Assembly (NCBI GenBank): GCA_040880025.1
Contig: JBBDJD010000013.1
Span: 124,001-188,000, forward strand
From: RCIO01 sp040880025
GTDB taxonomy: Bacteria; Pseudomonadota; Alphaproteobacteria; Rhizobiales; Rhizobiaceae
Direction: 5' to 3'
Length of the DNA: 64,000 bases
In this document: in pieces, positions 58,544 to 64,000 of the stretch
How the letters are laid out: each line of letters begins with the position of its first letter
Numbering within the stretch: the stretch's first letter is position 1
Made by a program: the position numbers and the translations under genes
Notes under the pieces: model-generated
The model's database searches: none
The model's input: the letters and a program-made list of their open reading frames with translations, nothing else
Told to the model about the DNA's origin: nothing

Positions 58544-60223
58544 ATGAGCGAAGTCGAACGCGAAAGCATGGAATTCGATGTGGTGATCGTCGGGGCGGGG
58601 CCGGCAGGCCTCAGCGCGGCGATCCGGCTCAAGCAGCTCAATTCCGAGCTTTCCGTCGTGGTGCTCGAAAAGGGCGGCGAGGTTGGCGCGCACATCCTGT
58701 CCGGTGCGGTCATCGACCCTGTCGGCATCGGCAAGCTTCTGCCGGACTGGAAGGACGATCCCGATCAGCCGCTCCAGACGCCGGTGACGGATGACCAGTT
58801 TCTGCTGCTGGGCCCGGCCGGCTCCCTGCGGATTCCCAATTTCCTCATGCCTCCGCTGATGAACAATCACGGCAACTACATCGCTTCGCTCGGCAATGTC
58901 TGCAAATGGCTCGCTGGCCGCGCCGAGGCGCTGGGTGTCGAGATATATCCCGGCTTCGCCGCGGCGGAAGTTCTCTACAATGACGATGGCGTCGTCATCG
59001 GCGTCGCCACCGGCGACATGGGCGTGGAGCGCGACGGCTCGCGCGGGCCCAATTACGCGCCCGGCATGGCGCTGCTCGGCAAATATGTGCTGATCGGCGA
59101 GGGCGTGCGCGGCTCGCTCGCCAAGCAGCTGATTGCCAGGTTCGATCTGTCGAAGGACCGCGACCCGCAGAAATTCGGTATCGGCCTGAAAGAGCTGTGG
59201 GAAGTGGCGCCCGACAAGCACAGGCCGGGGCTCGTGCGGCATTCATTCGGCTGGCCGTTGAAGGCCAACACCGGCGGCGGCTCCTTCCTCTACCACTTCG
59301 GCGACAATCTGGTCGCTGTCGGTTTCGTCGTTCACCTCAACTACAAGAACCCGTATCTTTCGCCTTTCCACGAATTCCAGCGCTTCAAGACCCACCCGGC
59401 CATTCGCGGCACGTTCGAGGGCGGCAAGCGTGTCTCATACGGCGCCCGCGCCATCACCGAGGGCGGCTGGCAGTCGGTGCCCAAATTGACCTTCCCCGGC
59501 GGTGCGCTGATCGGCTGTTCGGCCGGCTTCGTCAACGTCCCGCGCATCAAGGGGTCGCACAACGCGGTGCTGTCGGGCATGCAGGCCGCGGAACACGTCG
59601 TCGAGGCGCTGGCTGCGGGGCGCGCCAATGACGAGATTATTGACTACGAGACTTCCTGGCGCGCGACCGAAATCGGCAAGGACCTCAAGAGGGTGCGCAA
59701 CGTGAAGCCGCTCTGGTCGCGCTGGGGCACCTTCCTCGGCGTCGGTGTCGGCGGCTTCGACATGTGGTGCAACACGCTGTTCGGATTTTCGCTGTTCGGC
59801 ACGCTGAAGCACGGCAAGACCGACGCCGCATCTCTGGAACCGGCGTCGAAGCACGGACACATCGACTACCCCAAGCCGGATGGCGTGCTCACATTCGATC
59901 GCCTGTCGTCGGTTTTCCTCTCCAACACCAATCACGAAGAAGACCAGCCGGTCCATCTTCAGGTGAAGGACCCCGAACTGCAGAAGCAGTCGGAACATGA
60001 TGTCTATGCGGGACCCTCGGCACGCTATTGCCCGGCGGGCGTTTATGAATGGGTGGATGCGCAAGGCAATGCCGCCGCGGACAAGATGGGCGTCGACGTG
60101 ACCTTCGTCATCAACGCGCAGAACTGCGTCCACTGCAAGACTTGCGACATCAAGGACCCGAACCAGAATATCAACTGGGCGCCGCCACAAGGCGGCGAGG
60201 GGCCGGTCTACGTCAACATGTGA
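58544..60223 (+). CDS. Electron-transfer flavoprotein:ubiquinone oxidoreductase
   Basis: A 559-residue ETF-QO, which passes electrons from ETF (fatty acid and amino acid oxidation) to ubiquinone at the inner membrane. The FAD domain starts FDVVIVGAGPAGLSAAIRL. The ubiquinone/membrane region has KQLIARFDLSKDRDPQKFGIG in part and FPGGALIGCSAGFVN. The C-terminal 4Fe-4S domain has CPAGVYEW, then NCVHCKTCDIKDPNQNINW, and ends GGEGPVYVNM. ATG 58544 follows GGAGG by 6 nt. The last 31 bp are repeated downstream. Confidence 0.95.
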   Translation: MSEVERESMEFDVVIVGAGPAGLSAAIRLKQLNSELSVVVLEKGGEVGAHILSGAVIDPVGIGKLLPDWKDDPDQPLQTPVTDDQFLLLGPAGSLRIPNFLMPPLMNNHGNYIASLGNVCKWLAGRAEALGVEIYPGFAAAEVLYNDDGVVIGVATGDMGVERDGSRGPNYAPGMALLGKYVLIGEGVRGSLAKQLIARFDLSKDRDPQKFGIGLKELWEVAPDKHRPGLVRHSFGWPLKANTGGGSFLYHFGDNLVAVGFVVHLNYKNPYLSPFHEFQRFKTHPAIRGTFEGGKRVSYGARAITEGGWQSVPKLTFPGGALIGCSAGFVNVPRIKGSHNAVLSGMQAAEHVVEALAAGRANDEIIDYETSWRATEIGKDLKRVRNVKPLWSRWGTFLGVGVGGFDMWCNTLFGFSLFGTLKHGKTDAASLEPASKHGHIDYPKPDGVLTFDRLSSVFLSNTNHEEDQPVHLQVKDPELQKQSEHDVYAGPSARYCPAGVYEWVDAQGNAAADKMGVDVTFVINAQNCVHCKTCDIKDPNQNINWAPPQGGEGPVYVNM

Positions 60224-60295
60224 TCGTAGGCGGCCGCTGAACGACCGCCGTCGAGCAACATGTCGGCGAGGGGCCGGTCTTACTTCAACATGTGA
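60193..60295 (+). repeat. Direct repeat of the ETF-QO 3' end
   Basis: The last 31 bases of the ETF-QO gene (60193-60223, CGGCGAGGGGCCGGTCT... to the TGA) recur at 60264-60295 with one inserted T and one substitution, 40 bp further on. The second copy is out of frame with the gene. It is a partial tandem duplication of the gene end and has no coding role that I can see. Confidence 0.85.
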
Positions 60296-60405
60296 GCGGT
60301 GGCTCTGCGGGGACCTCTCCGCCAAATCGCCGCACGGGTGGAACTGGCCAGGTCATGGTGCGTTTCGACATGTCCTGACCGGACCCGGTTTCGAAAGGCG
60401 TCGCC

Positions 60406-61326
60406 ATGAAGTTCCATCTGGTGCTCAACCGCGATGGCGGGACCTTCAGCACACTCGACATGGACGCGTATCGAGATCGCGCCGAGGAAATCCTCACGGC
60501 TCACGGTCACGAAGCCTCTTTCGACATCGTTGGCGCCGGCGAGATCGCGCCGGCGTTGAAAAAGGCCGGCCGCAACGACAAGATTGACGCCATGATCGCG
60601 GGTGGCGGCGACGGCACGATCTCTGCCGCCGCCTGTGTCGCCTGGGAGAGCGGCATGCCGCTGGGCGTCATTCCCGCCGGTACGATGAATCTCTTCGCGC
60701 GTTCGCTGGCCTTGCCGCTCGACCTCGATGCGGTGCTGCCCGTGTTGGCGGAGGCGAAAATCGCGCCGGTCGACATCTCCAGCGTCAACGGCCACGGCTT
60801 CATCCACCAGTTCTCGGTGGGGCTCCATCCGCGCATGGTGCGGTTCAGAAACCGCTACGACTATGCGTCGAGGCTGGGCAAAATCCGCGCCAGCACGCGC
60901 GCGGCGGTGGATGTGATTTTCGATCCGCCGTCCTTTCCGGTAGACGCTGAAATCGACGGCGAGCGTGAACACGCGATGGTCTCGATGATGTCGGTGTCGA
61001 ACAATCCGTTCGGACCCGATCCGCTCATGTTCCAGGATCGGCTCGACACGGGAAAACTCGGCCTTTACAGCGCGCCGCCGCTGCCGCCCTCGGGCGTGGC
61101 GCGGCTGGCGATTGACATCATGTCGGGGCGCCGCAATCGCAACCCGGACCTGTCGGAGCGTACCGCCTCTTCCGTCAAGCTGGCGTTCCCCCGCCACCGC
61201 AGGGGCGCCAACATGATCCTCGACGGTGAACTTCTGCCGCTGCCGCGCGAAGTCGACATCCGCATCCACCCGGGCGAATTGAAGGTGTTGAGGCCAATAG
61301 CGGGCGAGCCTGCGGCCGCCAACTGA
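60406..61326 (+). CDS. Diacylglycerol kinase family protein
   Basis: A 306-residue lipid-kinase-like protein. The catalytic glycine motif GGGDGTISAAA lies at residues 66-76, followed by MPLGVIPAGTMNLFARSLALP. The C-terminal beta-sandwich has NGHGFIHQFSVGLHP and ANMILDGELLPLPREVDI. It phosphorylates a lipid such as diacylglycerol or sphingosine-like substrates; the exact substrate is not shown. It converges on the amn gene, with 5 bp between them. Confidence 0.9.
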   Translation: MKFHLVLNRDGGTFSTLDMDAYRDRAEEILTAHGHEASFDIVGAGEIAPALKKAGRNDKIDAMIAGGGDGTISAAACVAWESGMPLGVIPAGTMNLFARSLALPLDLDAVLPVLAEAKIAPVDISSVNGHGFIHQFSVGLHPRMVRFRNRYDYASRLGKIRASTRAAVDVIFDPPSFPVDAEIDGEREHAMVSMMSVSNNPFGPDPLMFQDRLDTGKLGLYSAPPLPPSGVARLAIDIMSGRRNRNPDLSERTASSVKLAFPRHRRGANMILDGELLPLPREVDIRIHPGELKVLRPIAGEPAAAN

Positions 61327-61331
61327 CGGCT

Positions 61332-62834
61332 TTACTGGAACGCCGTCTCCGAGAAGCTTCTGAGCTTGCGTGAGTGCAACCGCTCGGGCGGCATCTCGGC
61401 CAGCTTTTCGAGCGCCAGCAGTCCTATCTTCAGGTGCTGCGCCACCTGCCGCTTGTAAAACTCGGTCGCCATGCCCGGCAGTTTGAGTTCGCCGTGCAGC
61501 GGCTTGTCGGAGACGCACAAAAGCGTGCCGTAGGGCACCCGGAAGCGGAAGCCGTTGGCCGCGATGGTGGCCGATTCCATGTCGAGCGCGATCGCCCTGC
61601 TCTGCGACAGCCGGTGCACCGGGCCGCGCTGGTCGCGCAGTTCCCAGTTGCGGTTATCGATGGTGGCCACGGTGCCTGTGCGCATGATGCGTTTGAGATC
61701 GTAGCCCGAAAGGCCGGTCACCTCGGCGACCGCTTCCTGCAGCGCGACCTGTATTTCCGCCAGCGCCGGCAGCGGCACCCAGACCGGCAAGTCGTCGTCC
61801 AGCACGTGGTCCTCGCGCACATACGCATGCGCCAGCACGTAGTCGCCAAGCTCCTGCGAATTGCGCAGCCCCGCGCAGTGGCCCAGCATCAGCCAGGCAT
61901 GCGGCCTCAGCACGCCGATGTGGTCGGTGATCGTCTTGGCGTTGGATGGGCCGACGCCGATATTGACCATGGTCACGCCGCCATGTCCCGGCTTCACGAG
62001 ATGATAGGCCGGCATTTGCGGCAGCCGCGACGGCGCCGCGCCGTCGCTCGGCGCTTCGGCGCCTGCCTTGGTGATCACATTGCCCGGCTCGACGAATTCG
62101 CTGTAGCCGCCACCGCCTTCGGCCATTATTTCCCGGGCCAGGGCGCAGAATTCGTCGATATAGAACTGGTAGTTGGTGAACAGCACGAAGTTCTGGAAAT
62201 GCGACGGGCTGGTGGCCGTGTAATGCGCCAGCCGGTGCAGCGAGTAGTCGATGCGCTGCGCGGTGAAGGGCGCCAGCGGGATCGGCTCTCCGGGCTGCGG
62301 CTCGAACGTTCCGTTGGCGATCTGGTCGTCGGTTGCGGTGAGATCCGGCACGTCGAAGATATCGCGCAGCGGCCGGTTGATCCGTGCTGCAATGGAAGCG
62401 TCGACATAAGTGCCTTCCAGAAAGGCGAAATGAACCGGGATCGGCCGCTCGGATTCCGAAATGGTGATAGGCACGCCGTGATTGCGCACCATCAGCCGGA
62501 GCTGTTCTTCAAGATACGTGTCGAACAGGTCGGGTTGCGTCACCGTAGTCGTGTAAAAGCCCGGCGAATTCACATGGCCGTAGGGCAGGCGGGAATCCAC
62601 CTGTGTGTAGCTCGCCACCGTGATGGCGATCTCGGGATAGAAAGCCCGGTAGCGCGTTGTCGGCGGTGAATCGGCCGACAGTGCGTTGAAAGCGTCCCTG
62701 AGAAACGCTGTGTTGCGCTCGTAGAGCTTCTTGAGTTCGGCCACGGCCTCGGTGGCGTCAGTGAAGCTGCGCTGCGCGTAGGGCTCGGGCGTGGTGACCG
62801 ATTCGATTGCTTGTGGGTAGATTCGCTTGTCCAT
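61332..62834 (-). CDS. amn: AMP nucleosidase
   Basis: A 500-residue AMP nucleosidase, which splits AMP into adenine and ribose 5-phosphate and helps control adenylate pools. The N-terminal domain has PYAQRSFTDATEAVAEL and YPEIAITVASYTQVDSRLPYGHV in part. The C-terminal nucleoside-phosphorylase-like domain has MVNIGVGPSNAKTITDHIGVLRP, HAWLMLGHCAGLRNSQELGDYVLAHAYVREDHVLD (in part) and ALDMESATIAANGFRF. Length is that of the family. ATG 62834 is the start. No operon partner is visible. Confidence 0.95.
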   Translation of the reverse strand: MDKRIYPQAIESVTTPEPYAQRSFTDATEAVAELKKLYERNTAFLRDAFNALSADSPPTTRYRAFYPEIAITVASYTQVDSRLPYGHVNSPGFYTTTVTQPDLFDTYLEEQLRLMVRNHGVPITISESERPIPVHFAFLEGTYVDASIAARINRPLRDIFDVPDLTATDDQIANGTFEPQPGEPIPLAPFTAQRIDYSLHRLAHYTATSPSHFQNFVLFTNYQFYIDEFCALAREIMAEGGGGYSEFVEPGNVITKAGAEAPSDGAAPSRLPQMPAYHLVKPGHGGVTMVNIGVGPSNAKTITDHIGVLRPHAWLMLGHCAGLRNSQELGDYVLAHAYVREDHVLDDDLPVWVPLPALAEIQVALQEAVAEVTGLSGYDLKRIMRTGTVATIDNRNWELRDQRGPVHRLSQSRAIALDMESATIAANGFRFRVPYGTLLCVSDKPLHGELKLPGMATEFYKRQVAQHLKIGLLALEKLAEMPPERLHSRKLRSFSETAFQ

Positions 62835-62951
62835 GTCCCAATATACAGGGTTTGGATGGCGTTTGCGAGAATACGCGGCGTCGCAGGATAAAGTTGGAGG
62901 CCCTAGTCGAACCGAATCCTGGTTTGTGGCCTTGTGGCCAAGCCTGGCCGC

Positions 62952-63146
62952 TTACGAGCGCTGCAGGCTTGCCACCAGCACCAGGCCGGCGCCGCTCGAC
63001 ATGACCGGCGCTTCGCCGATGAACTGCGACGTGCCGGCGCGAACGCTTTGCACGGCCATCAGCGGAGCGACAACGACGGCGGCGATCATTGCAGCGCGAA
63101 CGATGGCGCCGACGAAATGGCGGGTCTTTTTTGCGGACTTGGTCAT
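62952..63146 (-). CDS. Small hypothetical membrane or exported protein
   Basis: A 64-residue protein with a charged N-terminus (MTKSAKKTRHF) and one long hydrophobic helix (about residues 12-36, VGAIVRAAMIAAVVVAPLMA) followed by a polar, serine-rich end. GAAGGGA lies 6 nt before the ATG at 63146, so this start is favoured over a longer reading. It is a signal peptide or single-pass membrane protein; no family recognised. A second tiny exported protein gene lies upstream on the same strand. Confidence 0.55.
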   Translation of the reverse strand: MTKSAKKTRHFVGAIVRAAMIAAVVVAPLMAVQSVRAGTSQFIGEAPVMSSGAGLVLVASLQRS

Positions 63147-63181
63147 GACACTATCCCTTCGGTTGCCGGCCGGGCCAGCAC

Positions 63182-63352
63182 TCAGTGGCGGATCGGAGGG
63201 CTGCAACGCAGCCCGTCTTCGAAAATGCAGGGGACAACCGTGCCGACTTTCCACGACCGCTCCGGGCGGCTCGCTTCCGCCACCAGGCCCGCGAAGCCAA
63301 TGCCGAACAGAGTGATCAGCAGGCAGACGATGGTGAAACGGCGTACAAGCAT
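63182..63352 (-). CDS. Small hypothetical exported protein
   Basis: A 56-residue protein starting MLVRRFTIVCLLITLFGIGFAGLVAEASR. The N-terminal hydrophobic stretch looks like a signal peptide or anchor. The mature part has two cysteines (VPCIFEDGLRCSPPIRH) that may form a disulfide. GGGGAC precedes the ATG at 63352. It lies 35 bp upstream of the 64-residue gene on the same strand, so the two may be co-transcribed. Function unknown. Confidence 0.5.
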   Translation of the reverse strand: MLVRRFTIVCLLITLFGIGFAGLVAEASRPERSWKVGTVVPCIFEDGLRCSPPIRH

Positions 63353-63606
63353 CAGTGGTCCCCTCGTTGTTGAGGCGGACAATGCCAAAACGTGGCTGAA
63401 CCACCTCTGAGGGGTCCGTTCAGCCGCCGTTCAGGATCGTTAATCGAGATTGCGCCAGGCAATTCCGGGCGATGAGTGGACTTTGCCTAAGGGACTGGCG
63501 TTGGCGCGAAGCCGCGCGGCCAACAACGAAACCGGGCGCATCGTCGCGCCGGGAGAATGTCACTCAGGTATGCGGCCGGCCGTTGGGCGACCGGCCATCG
63601 GCAGGT

Positions 63607-63996
63607 TCAGGAACCGTCTTCCATTGAGCGGAGGAATACGCTTTCGAGCGGATTGCATTTGCCTACGAACTGCGGGTCCTTCGACCTCAGCCCATGCGAC
63701 TTCAGCTCTGCCCGCTCCCTGATCTCGCCCACATGCGCGAACCGGGCCACTTGTGACTTCGTGAAGGACGCCACGACCTTCGGATAGACCTCCAGCGTTT
63801 TGGTGGCGTCTTCCATGATGACCGCCCGAAGCGGCGTGTCGGCACATTTCCCCTCGCAGTCCCAGAGGATTTCCTCGCGGACCATGAAGTTGTCCTTGGT
63901 GCACCCTTCATGGATGAAGCCGCCGAATTCAGCCGATGCGATGGCCGGAACGAGACAGGCTGCAAGCACTGTCGCGATGCGCAGTTTGTTTCTCAT
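63607..63996 (-). CDS. Exported hypothetical protein with several cysteines
   Basis: A 129-residue protein with a signal peptide ending about residue 22 (AIASAEFGG). The mature part has cysteines in HEGCTKDNF, ILWDCEGKCADT and FVGKCNPLE, which could form disulfides. It has a charged middle (EVYPKVVASFTKSQVARFAHVGEIRERAELKSHG in part). No family recognised. The start ATG is at the window edge (63996), so upstream control sites are outside. The 254-bp gap before the next gene shows no feature that I can name. Confidence 0.65.
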   Translation of the reverse strand: MRNKLRIATVLAACLVPAIASAEFGGFIHEGCTKDNFMVREEILWDCEGKCADTPLRAVIMEDATKTLEVYPKVVASFTKSQVARFAHVGEIRERAELKSHGLRSKDPQFVGKCNPLESVFLRSMEDGS

Positions 63997-64000
63997 ATCG

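Noticed and set aside
60193..60295. Attachment sites of an integrated element
   Set aside because: The duplicated gene end is spaced by only 40 bp and no integrase is present in the window, so an integrated element cannot be claimed; kept only as a repeat.

Overview
The window looks like a chromosomal segment of an alphaproteobacterium of the order Hyphomicrobiales (Rhizobiales), most like the Phyllobacteriaceae (Mesorhizobium, Aminobacter, Nitratireductor and relatives). The reasons are the high GC, the Ros/MucR-type regulator, the gene order mucR / sufE / DivJ-like kinase, the block feuNPQ / cycHJKL / degP / two-component pair / glnE / PleC-like kinase / pepN that is familiar from rhizobia, and a complete Rhodobacter-type gene transfer agent (GTA) cluster. 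No rRNA, tRNA, CRISPR array, insertion sequence or integrase was recognised.

Layout. (1) 1-3385: the 3' part of an Mrp/Mnh multisubunit Na+/H+ antiporter operon (mrpB fragment, then mrpC-D-E-F-G). (2) 3386-15000: mucR with a clear terminator, a DnaA-domain-IV-only protein, a DUF6456 protein, sufE, a DUF5330 protein, a DivJ-like sensor kinase with a peptidoglycan-binding membrane protein, DUF1491/DUF2336/DUF1254/DUF1214 proteins and a class A penicillin-binding protein. (3) 15141-31094: a contiguous RcGTA-like cluster running from terS and terL to the large baseplate protein, plus a holin-like gene. Between portal and prohead protease it carries an unusual insert: an HNH nuclease of polymorphic-toxin type overlapping a small acidic, immunity-like gene. 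(4) 31167-40102: FeuN/FeuP/FeuQ-like signalling genes, a surface lipoprotein, the cytochrome c maturation operon ccmI-E-F-H, and a DegP protease. (5) 40145-50463: a response regulator / sensor kinase / glnE unit with overlapping reading frames, a PleC-like kinase and aminopeptidase N. (6) 50613-64000: accessory and housekeeping genes, including an orphan molybdenum hydroxylase large subunit, a DMT exporter, a TetR regulator with a perfect palindromic operator in front of YciI and MAPEG genes, an XRE regulator, a uracil-DNA glycosylase lacking two usual iron-sulfur cysteines, ETF-ubiquinone oxidoreductase, a diacylglycerol-kinase-family enzyme, AMP nucleosidase and small exported proteins.

How the parts fit. 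The GTA genes are packed with overlaps and read one way from a good sigma70-like promoter (15141-15169), so they probably form one long transcript. The only large internal gap (21648-21893, after the capsid gene) holds three hairpins and may be a processing or attenuation point. The strongest candidate for an undescribed system is the toxin/immunity-like pair at 18322-19402, which suggests that the particles, or the cells that lyse to release them, may carry a nuclease effector. A second theme is cell-cycle and envelope control: mucR, a DivJ-like and a PleC-like kinase (opposing regulators of DivK in relatives), CtrA-box-like sites, two OmpR-type two-component systems, DegP and a PBP all lie within about 45 kb.
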